From contig OY856410.1 in the NCBI GenBank assembly GCA_963693085.1, positions 1,398,304,669 through 1,398,368,668 on the forward strand: 64,000 nt of DNA, written 5' to 3'. The stretch comes from Alisma plantago-aquatica (taxonomy: Eukaryota; Streptophyta; Magnoliopsida; Alismatales; Alismataceae). The translations under genes and the position numbers were made by a program. The notes under the pieces are model-generated. The model worked only from the letters and a program-made list of their open reading frames with translations, did not search any database and was not told the DNA's origin. Shown in pieces: positions 45,591-58,065 of this stretch (position 1 is its first letter; each line of letters starts with the position of its first letter).

Positions 45591-47213
45591 AACTTAGTTG
45601 TGGATATCATGGAGCAAACTAAGGTTGTTTCTTTGTGCAAAGTTGTTGGATTTCCAAATGATGAGAATGAGGGCATTCCGCCTTCATGGGAGGATGATGC
45701 AATTGCTATTTCTGTTGTTGATGCATACCCGGAATTGTCGTTAGAGGCTTGTATGTTGAATGTTACCTATGATTGGATGTGGAGTAAATCACTCAAGGAG
45801 TGCGCTAGAATGCTTCAGATGCTTCCATGCTTCTATGCGAGGCACTATGAAGATTTAGGTGCACTTCCCCCACCGTTACATTCATCTCTTATCAGCCCGC
45901 CAGATTTAGAATTGAAGCCACTGCCCCCGCATCTCAAGTACGTCTTTCTATCTGAGAAGGACAAGTTATCGGTGATCGTATCTGCTTACTTGAGTGCGGA
46001 TGAGGAGGAGCAATTGCTGATAGTGCTCAAGAACCACCGTGGAGCTTTTGGGTGGTCTGTTGCAGACATCAAGGGGATCTCCCCTACTCTTTGCCAGCAT
46101 AAGATTCGGCTCGAAGAGGGAGCCAAGCCTGTTATTCAGCCTCAAAGACGTTTAAATCCGAGCATGATGGAGGTTGTGAAGAAGGAGGTCATCAAACTTC
46201 TTGCTGCAGGGATTATCTATGCCATATCAGACTCGACGTGGGTGAGTCCCACACAGGTAGTCCCTAAGAAGGGGGGAATTACTGTCACTAAAAATTTGTT
46301 GAATGAACCTGTCACCACCCGATTGGTAACCGGGTGGTGAGTTTGTATTGACTACCGTCGTCTGAATGCCGCCACACTTAAGGATCATTTTCCTTTACCA
46401 TTTATTGATCAAATTTTAGAACGTCTTGTCGGTCGGTCACATTTTTGTTTTCTGGATGGGTATTCGGGGTATAACCAGATTTCGATTGATCCTTTGGATC
46501 AAGAGAAGTCTATGTTCACCTGTCCCTATGGGACTTTTGCTTACCGACGAATGTCGTTTGGTTTATGTAATGCACCGGCGACATTTCAGCGCTGCATGCT
46601 CGCCATATTTTCTGACATGGTAGAGTGTTGTCTTGAGGTTTTTATGGATGACTTCTCGGTTTATGGTGCATCATTTGATGAATGTCTCTATAACCTAGAC
46701 AAGGTGCTGCAGCATTGTGAGGACACACATTTGGTCCTTAACTGGGAGAAATGTCACATGATGGTGACATAGGGAATAGTGCTAGGACACAAGGTGTCTA
46801 GCAAAGGTCTTGAGGTAGACCCGGTGAAAATTGAGGTGATTTCCAAGCTGCCCCCACCAAATTCTGTAAAAGGGGTGAGAAGCTTTTTGGGACACGCCGG
46901 GTTCTACCGGCGATTCATAAAAGATTTTTCTAAAATTGCAAAACCTTTATCCGAACTGTTGGAGAAATATGCGGTTTTCGATTTCAACGATAAGTGTCTT
47001 CATGCATTCGAAGTTTTAAAAGAAAAATTGATTTCTGCCCCGGTTGTTCAAACGCCGGATTTGACAAAACCTTTCGAATTAATGTGTGACGCTTCAGATT
47101 TTGCAGTAGGAGCCGTTTTGGGGCAACAGGTAGATAATAAGCCCGCTGTGATTTCCTATGCTTCCAAAACTCTGAATGATGCTCAATTGAATTATACAAC
47201 TACTGAAAAATAA
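45591..47213 (+). pseudogene. Athila reverse transcriptase and RNase H (element 2)
   Basis: RT landmarks in order: LRLEEGAKP-like region, VVPKKGGITV (about 46260), TGW-stop-VCIDYRRLN (the TGA at 46338 replaces a conserved Arg), FCFLDGYSGYNQISIDP, MFTCPYGTFAYRRMSFGLCN, the FMDD catalytic box (46641-46652) and the connection domain after a TAG at 46770. RNase H shows CDASDFAVGAVLGQ and SYASKTLNDAQLNYTTTEK, with a TAA at 47211 where Glu is expected. All parts are in one frame. It makes cDNA and removes template RNA; catalytic residues are intact apart from the stops. Confidence 0.95.
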
Positions 47214-48807
47214 TTACTTGCCGTCGTGTTTTCTTTTGAAAAATTTTGGCAGTATTTAGTTGGATCTAAAGTAGTTGTATGGACCGACCATGCTGCGATA
47301 AAATACTTGATGGAGAAAAAGGACGCAAAGCCTAGACTCATTAGGTGGATTTTGCTCTTACAAGAATTTGACATTGAAATCAAGGATAAGTCTGGAATTG
47401 AGAATGTAGTGGCTGATCATTTGTCTAGGTTAGAAAGGGTGAATGAAAACGATTTGCACATACCCATAACCGAGACGTTTCCTGATGAACAGCTTTTGAA
47501 AATTAATTCTAAAGAACCGTGGTTTGCTGAAATTGTTAATTATTTGGCTTGCGGGATCATCCCGGAAGACTGGTCATATCAAGAGAAAAAGAGATTCTTT
47601 CATTCTTTAAGATACTACTTTTGGGATGATCCGATTCTTTTGAAGCAATGCAGGGACAATATCTTACGCAAGTGTGTGCCTGAGGTGGAGTACGAGAGTG
47701 TTCTCCACCATTGCCATGCATCGCCTATGGGAGGACACCATGCCAGTTCGCGAACAGCAGCTAAGGTGTTGGAAAGCGGCCTTTATTGGCCAACTTTGTT
47801 TCGGGATGCCTACGATTTTGTAAGGCAATGTGACCCGTGTCAGCGAGCAGGTAACATTTCAAAGCGACAAGAAATGCCCCTGAATGTATTTCAGGAAGTT
47901 GAAGTATTTGATTTGTGGGGCATAGACTTTATGGGACCCTTTGTGTCCTCGAACTCCAATTTGTATATCTTGCTAGCTGTTGATTATGTGTCGAAGTGGG
48001 TGGAAGCAATCCCCACAAGGACTAATGATTCTACTGTAGTGTGTAGGTTTGTGAAGGAAAATATTTTCTGCAGGTTTAGGATACCCTGAATGATAATAAG
48101 CGATGGGGGTACACACTTCCGGAATCAGAAATTCTCGACACTATTGAAGAAATATGGGGTCAAGCACAACATTGGCACCCCATATCATCCACAGACTCAA
48201 AGCCAAGTGGAGGTCTCAAACTGTGAAATCAAGAAGATTCTAGAGAGAACGGTGGCATCCACAAGGAAGAATTGGAGTGCCCTACTACCGGACGCACTTT
48301 GGGCATATAGAACGGCTTACAAAACACCTATAGGCACTACGCCTTTTAGGTTGGCGTATGGCCGGGCTTGTCACCTCCCGGTGGAATTGGAGCACAAGGC
48401 CCATTTGGGCGCTTAGAAGGCTAAATTTGAGTTATGATGAAGCTGGGAGAAAGAGGATGTTTGAGTTGAATGAGCTGGACGAGTTGCGCATGACGGCATA
48501 TGAGAATGCCCGAATATACAAGGAGCGCACAAAACTGATCCACGATCGCCATATCGAGTTGCGCATGTTCAAGAAGGGAGATAGTGTTCTGTTGTTTAAC
48601 TCCCGACTCAAGTTGCATCCCGGGAAGCTGAAATCCCAGTGGAGTGGACCATTTGTGGTGGAAGAGGTTAAACTGCACGGTGCGATTTTGGTGCGTGATG
48701 GTGATGCCACGTTCTTGGTGAATGGACAGAGGTTAAAGATGTATTTTGGTGAGAATTACAAGAGAAAAGTGAATGAGGTCAAACTCATTACACTTGTGGA
48801 CGAATGA
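47214..48807 (+). pseudogene. Athila RNase H end and integrase (element 2)
   Basis: It begins [11 protein letters not shown] and [13 protein letters not shown] (end of RNase H), then [13 protein letters not shown], the HHCC region [15 protein letters not shown] and CDPCQRAG, and the DDE core: Asp in GIDFMGPF at 47925-47927, Asp in SDGGTHF at 48102-48104 and Glu in SQVEVSN at 48210-48212, exact D-35-E. A TGA at 48087-48089 replaces an expected Arg, and a one-base insertion in a T run near 48398 shifts the frame for the C-terminal part, which ends at 48805-48807. No chromodomain. Confidence 0.95.
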
Positions 48808-48821
48808 GATGCCCGGAAGCC

Positions 48822-48870
48822 GTCTAGCCTAAGACGTTAAATAAGGGTGCTTGTTGGGAGGCAACCCAAC
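48822..48870 (+). other. Conserved double hairpin after pol, element 2
   Basis: Hairpin 1 is GTCT-AGCCTA-AGAC (48822-48835), then a 17-nt spacer, then hairpin 2 GTTGGG-AGGCAA-CCCAAC (48853-48870). It begins 14 nt after the pol stop. Compared with element 1, one closing pair of each stem has changed on both sides. Confidence 0.88.
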
Positions 48871-48986
48871 CATCGGTACATTAGGATAGTTTAATTATAA
48901 TCATAGGTTTGCTTTAATTTCGTTAAAATTTTTAGTGTAAAAAAAGATACCTTGATCCGGTTGTTCATGGTGCAGGCTGAGGCAGA

Positions 48987-49532
48987 GTCGATACCATCGA
49001 CACACTGGTCGATGGTATCGACATAGGGTCAGATTGACAACTGCAGAGTTCATTCTGCGTCGATACTATCGACGGTCTCGTCGATGGTATCGACACACCT
49101 ACAGGAAAGTCACCCAACAACAGTCGATAGTATCGACACATCAGTCGATACCATCGAGATCTCTGGAGAAGTTTAGAGCGATTTGTCTCAGTCAACTCGA
49201 TACCATCGACGGCCTCGTCGATGGTATCGACATGGTCACAGGTTGAAGTGAAAAAGTGGCGGTGTCGCAATGAAGCCAAGTCGATACCATCGACTCCTGT
49301 CGATGGTATCGACCATCCATGTCACCGATCCGTGCAAAGAAATTGACGGCGATCGCGGCGTCCACGTCATCAATATGGGTGTTGCGTCGATACTATCGAC
49401 TTGCGTCGATGGTATCGACAGGTCGGCAATCCGGGTTTCACGATCCAGCAATCGTCAGCCGTCGATACTCGCGAGGGGGGCGGATAGCATTGAGACGTGT
49501 CGATACCATCGACCCGCGTCGATGGTATCGAC
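48987..49532 (+). repeat. Internal array of GTCGATAC palindromes
   Basis: About fourteen palindromes of the same 15-16-bp type as in the LTR (GTCGATACCATCGAC and its facing partner GTCGATGGTATCGAC), mostly in facing pairs with 4-12 bp between, for example 48988-49021, 49200-49231, 49281-49311, 49386-49420 and 49499-49532. Spacers between pairs are unique sequence. Open frames here are artefacts. Confidence 0.9.
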
Positions 49533-49557
49533 GGGTCAACAGTGGCGCCGGCCAAGT

Positions 49558-49592
49558 CTATATAAGGAGAGTCATTGCGTCATTTGACGTCA
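49558..49592 (+). promoter_or_regulatory. Probable internal promoter of the downstream ORF
   Basis: TATA box CTATATAAGG (49558-49567) with TGACGTCA (49585-49592), a perfect bZIP-type palindrome, 17 bp later. It lies 26 bp after the palindrome array and about 180 bp before the ATG at 49749, with C/T-rich leader between. Proposed by sequence and position only. Confidence 0.55.
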
Positions 49593-49748
49593 CACCTTCA
49601 GAGTGATCTTCCTCCTTCGCACCGAGCACTCCCCCGAGCCATCCAAGATCGAAGAGCAGCAACATCGAGCAAAGATCTTCACCGAGCGGAGAGTCGATTC
49701 TCCATCTTCCCCGAGCTCTTCTTCTTCAATCCCTTTCTCATCGCCACC

Positions 49749-51335
49749 ATGGTGCATACAGCCGGAGCATCGCCCTCACGCGCAACTCTGACAGAATTCG
49801 TACCGCCACCAACGGCATCAGTTGCTCGTCCCTGACTCATCCATCCTTTCCCGGAGATTCGTAAGATCTTCGAGGAGATAATGCGGAGGAAGATCGAGCC
49901 TACCCAGTATGTGGACCGGGAGATGGTGCGCGATTTGGGATTCGAGGCCAACTTGGCCTATGTTCTTAACGGACAGGCCCGTCACACTAGAATAAGGCCT
50001 GGAGAACTGGAGTTTCATCAAGATGGCCAGCCGTTCTTTAGTGACTGGCCGACATACAAAGAGCTGGTAGCCGAGTTCATGGCGTCGTTGGACGTCTGCA
50101 TCTATCCCAATGACATCAATGCTACCGACCGAGAGTGGATCCAGGGCCGGGTGTCTTTCCGGCTGTACAACCACGACTATGTCCTCACGCTAAGGCAGTT
50201 CAACAAAATTTTCAACTGGAACCATTCCCAGTACGACCACCGGAGGCCGGACCACCACACCGATTATGACATGATCTTCTCCGAGTTGGTGACGGTGCCA
50301 CAAGGGAGGTCGGTTAGCTACCACAACGCTGCGGTAGCTGACTTCGAGCACCCCTTCGTCCGGGTCTTGCATCGGATGCTGAGTTCTACTGTTTTTGCGC
50401 GGGGTGATCTGGCCCTTAGCAAATTTCAAGGCTCCGATCTCTTCTTTCTATACAAGCTTCTGAAGAGACAAGAATGCAATTGGGGTGCATTCTTTTTACA
50501 GCGTGTGATGGACGTGAAGAGGAGTACGAGGAAAGCACTGATTCACTTCGGTGGGCTCATCACCAAACTGGCGTCGTACTTGGGACTGAATTTCCAATCC
50601 CTCACTCCTCTTTCTACAAGAAGCAAGGTCAACTTGCAACATCTTCACCGGGCCAACTTAATTCTTCTCCGGGATGGCGCGGCATTTGCACATTGCCACG
50701 TGAATCAAGCGTATCAGGAGTGCGCACTGCCGGATCCCATCTTCAACATCGAGGGCGCACAGCATTTCAGATGGCCAATCATAGCCATCGACTCCGATGA
50801 GGAATAAGGCGGCGATGACGGCGGCGACGACGGACAGGACGACGAGGCCGAGGAGGAAGAAGAGGCCTTTACACCTCTTCGCGCATGAGTAGCACCCCAG
50901 AAGCGTCCTCGGATGCATCCAGGTGCATCATCATCATCACGGCCTCCATCTCCACCGCCGCAGCCCTTCCAGCAGAGCGAGGATGTTTATTCTATGCAGG
51001 GCATGTACAGCATGCTCCAAGACATTCAGCAGACACAGCACAGCCACACCGCTGCATATGCCGGTATCCAAGACACCACCAATCGGCTTTTCATAAACCA
51101 ACAGGCAATATTCGAGAATGAGCGCCTTCTTTTCGCCAATCAAGAAAGCATCCATGATCGGCTGCATAGGATGGAGCAGCAGTAGCAGCCATTCTACGAC
51201 CACTACTGGAGTCAGGGTTATTTTGGTGGGTATCCACAGCCTCCACCAATGCCCCCGTATGAGCCGAACTTCCAAGGGCAGTTCCCGTCTTGGGACCCCA
51301 CTTCTCCGCAGCCACCTCCACCTCCACAAGAGTGA
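49749..51335 (+). pseudogene. Athila downstream ORF (formerly called env-like), element 2, full length
   Basis: 528 codons in one frame from MVHTAGASPSR to a natural TGA at 51333-51335, broken only by TGA (49833), TAA (50805), TGA (about 50886) and TAG (51183). The open middle (49881-50807) has the ATHILA-family look: TYKELVAEFMASLDV, RVSFRLYNHDYVLTLRQFNK, GDLALSKFQGSDLFFLYKLL and HFGGLITKLASYLGL. Then follow an acidic run (EEEEEA), a basic QKRPR, a Q-rich coiled-coil-like region and a P-rich tail (QPPPPPQE). I see no signal peptide or transmembrane helix, so an envelope role is not supported. The codon GC content is higher than in pol. Confidence 0.85.
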
Positions 51336-52819
51336 TCGGGTATCTCTGTTCCAATCTTAAGTTTGTTTTTGACTATGAGGCCATAGTCAGATTCAAGCTT
51401 AGGGGGGTAGTTGGAACAGCTCTATCTTTTATTATTTTAGTTTTTAGCATTGTTATTTGTTTCTTGCATCTTTAGTTTTTGTAGGATCCACGTGCTATCT
51501 AGCGTAACTGTGGATGTCGTAAAAGTTTGTCATCTTGCTGTTAGTTCATGGGAATTTAAGGGAAATTTAAAAAAATTTGTGTCTTTGGATAGCTTGCTTT
51601 GGTTGACCTTGGGTAACACATCCTACGAAAATGATTGATTATGTCAACTTTAAAACAACATTTCACATCTGTACTCCTAATGATTCATGAAAAGTGGACA
51701 GTAATGGTTGTTTGAGCCTAACCTAACCAAAGGGTAATGAGACCTTAATTGGATATAAGAGAGAGAACCCTTTAAACTACTATACAGGTCAGTAAGGAGG
51801 GACACATAATATCTTTCTAAGGTTCAGTCATCTAATCTTGTAATCATTCCACTTCATTTTTCCATAATCCACCTAAGAGTTGAAAGTAAAGTGCGGTTTT
51901 AATTCCTTCTTGTGTGCATAGCATGTAGATAGGACTTGCATTGGTATTTTCCATATGTTTGCATAAAAATAAAAATAAAAATATATAAGGATTCATGCAC
52001 ATTACCTTTAGGTGCATGCCATGTAGTTGCACTCATGATTTTCATGCATAAAGTATACCATGTATCTCAATTTTTCCTCAATGGTGAATTGAAGCCCAAT
52101 AAACTTATCTTTAAGCAATTATGGATATGTGGGCTAAAGAAAAAAAAATTCTGAAAATCTGCAATACATAAAAGAAAAAGAAAAGAAAAAAAGAGAATTT
52201 AGAAGAAAGTGAAATAAGAAGGAGAAAGGAACATGATATCACTCGCGTCACAGGAAATTGAGTACATGATGTAGTTTGACTAGATATCCATCTCATTTTG
52301 AGGTGGAAGGTTAGTGCATGCATCATTTCACCTAATTTCAGGCATTAGGGCATTTTTAATGTGCATTGGCATCATTTAGGACATTTTGTATTATGCATGT
52401 TGAAACTGTACTTTACTTCCCAGTTCTTCCATGAGCCACCCATTTTCATCCACCCGTTGCTCGGATTGGTAGGCCACCGTGAAATTCTCCTCACTAATGA
52501 TTATCAGGAGAACTGCTTCCATGTAGATGGTAGTTAGGGCGAGCAACGTAGTATAGGCGATCACAAGATGCACCAATGCTGAAATCGGCGAATTTTATTA
52601 TGTTAACTGCCTTATGTGATAGTGTTCATCGGTTTGAAGGTTAATTTCTTTTATTGATGATTACTGTCGCCTTTAGGGTAATTACCGTTCTGTGGTTAGA
52701 GAAGGCCGGTTTGAGAACGTTCAGTGGGAGTCACATGGGATGTTGGGTTGGTGTGTTGTTTTTCAGTTGACATTTGCAATTCTATTCTAAGGATTAGTTG
52801 CTCGAGGGCGAGCAATGTT
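51336..52819 (+). other. Non-coding tail of Athila element 2
   Basis: No credible ORF. It includes an A-rich purine stretch at 52138-52225 (AAAAGAAAAAGAAAAG type) and AT-rich sequence. Long 3' non-coding regions between the downstream ORF and the PPT are usual for Athila. Confidence 0.7.
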
Positions 52820-52835
52820 CAAGCTTAGGGGAGTT
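52820..52835 (+). other. Polypurine tract of Athila element 2
   Basis: AAGCTTAGGGGAGTT stands immediately before the 3' LTR start. Confidence 0.8.
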
Positions 52836-54369
52836 TGATGCGATGATTTTGAGTCACATTTATAGACCTTTTTTATATGTATTTTGTGCTTTTATTAGTC
52901 ATTTTTATGGTTAATATTGCATAATTCACCTATTTTGGTCTTTGCCATCATTTTATGTCAAATCCCCTTAGTTTTATCATTTTGAGCATTAATCATCACT
53001 TTATTATAATTCGTGTGGATTTATTTGATCTTGTCTTGGAATTTCAGGAAAAACAAGTATCTGCTTCCGTCGATACCATCGACAAGGCCACAGGTTGCCA
53101 GCCAAAAGGAGTAGCAAAGAGTCGATACTATCGACACCCAAGTCGATACTATCGACGCATGGAGGCTACAGCATCGCTAAATGACAAAACCGACGCTACA
53201 GAGAGGTCGATACCATCGACCCAAGTCGATAGTATCGAGATGGCTACAGGCACTCAGACGAAAAGACAAGAAGGATGTCGCTACTACACTGGGTCGATAC
53301 CATCGACCCGCGTCGATGGTATCGACACCGACAGATATGCGTTGGATTTAGATTGATTTCAATCGGACGGCTGGAGTTAATTGACGACCTAATTAGGGAC
53401 TTATACCTAATGACGGCCGCCCAGACGAGATCATCAGCTAATTTGCCATTGCACAAGTGCCGAGGAGGGAGAGAAAGGAGAACAGAGGCCAGAAGTTCAT
53501 ACATGTCGATTCGGACGCTGCCGAAGACGGATTTCACCACCGAGAGGCGGGAAAGCTCGTGTTCTACGCGAAGGATCAACCGGTTCTCCTCCGTTCAGGG
53601 GTTTTCCCATTTAATTCACATTTTTCATATGATTTCCCCTATTTCTACCATGTATTTGTGCAAGATGAACATGCGGGGCTAATCCCCTCCATCTTTAGGA
53701 CCGGGAGTAGCCCGGGAATGCATTGTATGACAGTTTTATATTAATAATTCATATTTTCTCTCTTAAATCCATGGTATAATTTCGTTTTCTCCATATATTG
53801 TTATGCTTGATCACCATAATAATAACCTACTGCCCTTAATCACTTCGACAGAAGGATTAATGGTTGAAAAGAGACGAAACCTACATTAATCGATAAATCC
53901 CTTGACAAAGGAGGTGTAAAATTAATGGTGGAAACTGAGAGATCGTTCGTAATGCACTTAGTTTAGGGGATAGATTACTACGACGGTGGAATCAACCTAA
54001 ACCTAAGTAGTGAATTACACCACGACAGTGGGTAATTCTGTTTTCAGGCCACTACCCGGATGGAGAGAGAAGATTGAGGAATTATATGAAACCTAATACA
54101 ATGATAACCCGCGGTGAAACCGCAATCCTAAAGATACCCTTTTGAATTGATTAAATCAACCTTTAATCGATTGTTTGCTTTGTTTTATTTTTATTTTCTT
54201 TTAATTTTGACAACAAACCCTAATTTGTTATTCGGCTTAGCTGATCGCAAATAGTTAGTAGGAGTCTCCAATAATTCAGCGTATCCCTGTGTTCGACTCG
54301 GGCCTCACAAAGGCCTGTACTACTCGACGTGTATACTTGCGTTTTTAGCGCGTAGTAAAATACACGTCA
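52836..54369 (+). repeat. 3' LTR of Athila element 2
   Basis: 1534 bp, the same length as the 5' LTR, with no net indel. It ends TACACGTCA before the duplicated ATTGG. Confidence 0.97.
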
Positions 54370-54609
54370 ATTGGACTACCCATATCACCAATGTGTACCT
54401 CCTTTTCCAGGAGCCCATCACTAAAGAACTCCATAGTTAAGCGTGCTCGGCTTGGAGTAGTACTAGGATGGGTGACCAGTCGGGAAGTTGACCCCGACTT
54501 GCGCATGAGTGAGGACAAATCACGCAGTTAAGGCTAGTGGTGGTCTGTGGGGCCATTCGTCATTCCTGAAACTCTACTAGAGCCTTGGGCAGTGGGCCCA
54601 GGCGTTACA
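54370..54609 (+). repeat. Cassandra 3' LTR, remainder
   Basis: It resumes with the duplicated ATTGG and carries the 5S-derived segment (about 54382-54510) and the LTR end GGCGTTACA. It joins 41539-41594 to give a 291-bp LTR. Confidence 0.95.
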
Positions 54610-54723
54610 CTTGGTATCATGCATAGGTGAAGGGGTATCGTGCATAGAGCCTTGGTATCGGCCATAGCAAAGTGATATCGACCATAGAAAAGTGATATCG
54701 GCCAAGTGAAGTGATATCATCCA
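54610..54723 (+). repeat. Family-1b LTR, third segment
   Basis: It begins with the duplicated CTTGG of the Cassandra and continues the LTR from 40999; it contains short GATATCG-CCATAG repeats. It ends where the minus-strand element begins at 54724. Confidence 0.65.
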
Positions 54724-55187
54724 TGTGACGACCATAAAACAAATCAAGCCATCACCAGTAATAATTGCGGAATAATCATAAACAGCATATTAACAAAAAT
54801 CACTAAGAATTAAAACCATTTTGTAAGGAGATCCAATATCGGGAAACTCTTACTGAGAGATCCAATTCTTATATTTATCATGATTCACATAGTACATGCA
54901 CTGTATCATCTCATTTTAAGGATAACATATAATAGTTGCTCTGTCAAAACATATATTGAAGCAACATAAAACCTGAAGATACACAAGTCAAAATCTTAGA
55001 TTGTTCATAAAACCCCTACGTACTGACTCCAAGGACCTGAGAATATAGAGACGACACATAGGACTTCTATCTATAAGACACGACAGATAGTACACTCAAC
55101 CTGAGTTATTACTGTTGTCCCAGATGTTGTTCTCCCTCTGTAGTAAGGTCTCTACCTCCTCGTGCACATCTACCTAAAAATTGTGGC

Positions 55188-55238
55188 TCCCACGGGATGA
55201 GACAATTGTCCCAACGAGAGATATAACTCTCTGCCGAC
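55188..55238 (-). other. Triple stem-loop block, copy 4
   Basis: On the minus strand: GAGAG/CTCTC, GGGACAATTGTCTC and CCCGTGGG, the same order as copy 1 with small changes outside the stems. Confidence 0.8.
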
Positions 55239-57770
55239 TATATTATTATCAAAGTTTAAGCAGTATAAAACTGAGTAGAGGTTTTTTTATATTAATAAGC
55301 AGGATTAATCATTGTTATAAACAGAACAGAGTAATCTCTTCTCTGAAAATAATGCATCTATCTATGGTAGAGAAATAAATCATCTGTTCACTTTACAAGG
55401 AATATAAGAAAAACATGAATAACATATATCCAACTAAGATGTATAAAAGGAGTTTACATATACCAATGTCTTTCTGTATTTGATCCTTAAGAAAATACCT
55501 TGCACGGATGATTACATATTACAATCACACTTATGCCCTGAGGAGATGAAGTATATCGTTCATGCTCCAATCGACCACTAGTAAGTCGAAAACTGTACCA
55601 TACAAGGTCAATGGCAGAGCCGACTGTTAAGACCTCACCTGTCTCGGTCAGTACGAGACCACTTACATTTAGCAGGACATCTCATGTCAGCTTCTAGCAT
55701 GACATCTTGTGTCATCTACAAATAGCATGTCAGGGTATAACAACATATTCACTATAGAGTTACTGTCGTAGCATGTACTCTCTTCGGGAGAAGACCACGT
55801 AGCTTTCTCAGTTTATAAGGATAAGGAAGATTAAACATCAATTCCATTCCTAGTCGGGAGATTTTATACTTAAATCACGATACCACACAGAAATAAAGAA
55901 GGATTTACACATCAATTTCTTATTTGGTCAAGAGATTTACATCATCCCGTGATAAATAAGGAAGGTGTGACATCAATTCTCCATTGGGACGTTTGAATAT
56001 ACTTCGTCCTTCACCCCTGCATATTCAAAAATATGCTCTCCGAGTTAAACTCGTTTCACCATCAGCAATTTCTAACACTGAATGGATCTATGGTCGGGGC
56101 ACTACATGATGAGATTTAACTTAATTAATTAGGTATATTACAATATCTTTTAGCATCAACCAAGTTTCAAAACATAAATTATAACATATGCTAGAAAGAA
56201 AGGTGTAGTACTTTTAAGATCTTTAGAACACTTTGAATGTATAACACTCATGATCTCAGTCCTTTATCACAATATTGGGAATTCTCATCCTTTCACATCA
56301 TCATCATCATGATTACTGGATCTGGGTATTCAAACCCTTAGACCATCACTAATCATTGTTACCTCTGTAGCAGGTAACTATTACCTTTAGGTCCTCAGAC
56401 CAAGGTATTCAACACATTTGTTGTACAATTATTTCACATAGCTCACATGGTTCAATAATTATCTTGTTACCTCTTACTAGGCAACAATATTCACATGGAT
56501 CACAAGGCCCATTAAACATCTTTTCACCTCTCACTAGGCAACAAATATCTTTTAGGTCATCAGACCATATGAACATTATACTTGTTATACAAGTATTTAA
56601 CATGTTTCACAAGGCTTATGCAATAAGAGAAATACAACCTTCCCATTATTAGGGTTAGGGTTTCCCTTTATAGCCGAATAGAGTTTCAAGTTCATATTAT
56701 CAATCCAAACCCTAACTCATTGCTCCACACATCTAGGAGCATACGTTGATATCATAAGTATCCAATCATACTTATTTATTCTCATCATTTATCATTAAAT
56801 GATTATCAACACAAAGTCTGAGTTTCTCTCTCATACTCACTAGGATATTGATTACATCATATTTTATTAACTTGGCTTAACCCTTTCTCAAGGTATGTTA
56901 GCCTACACTTATCAAAGTGCATTAAACTCATTACATATTAATGTAACAATTGACATGACACACTTCATATGTTACTCATCCAAGTAAATTGGATTTGAGA
57001 TGCATCAAGGTGTATCAACCTTGAGGTGATGGATGTGATATTTATCATGCCTTGGTATATCACTTCCCTCATCACTTTTAACTTACTTAAGTTTATCAAC
57101 TTATCTTTTATTAGGGTATTTCTCATCCTAATACTTTATGCACTAACTCATCACATTTATCCTATTATGTATTGGCCATAATTCACACAAATGAATTACC
57201 CAACTATCATCAAGTGATATGGACTCATCTCGGGTTAAGGCATTGTTGATATAGGGTTGACCATTATCAACCACTTTAGGTGTTTCACCTATCAAGGTAT
57301 TAATCATATCATTACTTGGTGTTACACTCATCACTCCTAATAGTGTCTTGCCCTCACCTTTACAAAGTGTATCGGGTTGACTCATGTATGTCAATTTGAG
57401 TACATGTATTGGATTAGGTGTATATAGGGCTAGGCATCATCATATCCCTCATACCCTTACCTATCAAGGTATAAACCTTACCAAATTATATGGTTTATCA
57501 CCTTCACCCTACAAAGGTGTAACATCCTCACCTCACTTGAAGATATGAGCCACACCATACATTAGTGTATTGGCCATCACATGTTCTAGGGTATTAACCA
57601 CCTTACCAATTTTCTCATCTAGTGTATTGGGTTACCCACCATATCATTTTAGAGATGTGTGCTCAACACCATATCATCCAAGAGGTGTATGCTTAACCCA
57701 ATATCGGTTTAGAGGTTTATGCTTGCTACCCATATCACCTTAGAGGTGTATGTGTGCCTACCATATCTAG

Positions 57771-58065
57771 TAAGAGGTGTGTGTGTGCTTCACACCATAT
57801 CGGGCAAAGAGGTGTGTGTGCTTCACACCATATCGGGCAAAGAGGTGTGTGTGCACTTCACACCATATCGGACAAAGAGGTGTGTGTTCTTCACACCATA
57901 TCGGGCAAAGAGGTGTGTGTGTTCTTCACACCATATCGGGTGAAGAGGTGTGTGTGTGCTTCACACCATATCGGGTGAAGAGGTGTGTGTGTGCTTCACA
58001 CCATATCAGGTAAAGAGGTGTGTGTATGCTTCACACCATATCGGGAAAAGAGGTGTATGCATGAC
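57771..58065 (-). repeat. 33-35-bp hairpin minisatellite
   Basis: Eight tandem units (CACACCATATC at 57791, 57824, 57859, 57892, 57927, 57962, 57997 and 58032), each with CACACC and GGTGTG arms around ATATCGGGCAAAGA. More degenerate units with other arms but the same CATATCATGCAA core extend from about 57650 to 58400. Cys-rich open frames here are artefacts. Confidence 0.92.

Larger units (their letters stand above)
41595..54369 (+). mobile_element. Complete Athila element 2 (12.8 kb)
   Basis: A full-length Athila-lineage Ty3/gypsy: 1534-bp LTR, Asp-tRNA PBS, gag, protease, RT, RNase H, integrase, post-pol double hairpin, palindrome array with TATA box, downstream ORF, non-coding tail, PPT, 1534-bp LTR. 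The target duplication is ATTGG (41590-41594 and 54370-54374). The LTRs have equal length and differ at roughly 25-30 sites by eye (near 2 percent), mostly transitions, so the insertion is fairly young. The coding regions carry many stops and one clear frameshift and could not act alone. Confidence 0.97.

Noticed and set aside
48987..49532. CRISPR-like array of short repeats with unique spacers
   Set aside because: Plant DNA; repeats are palindromes in facing pairs with variable spacing, and no cas genes are present.
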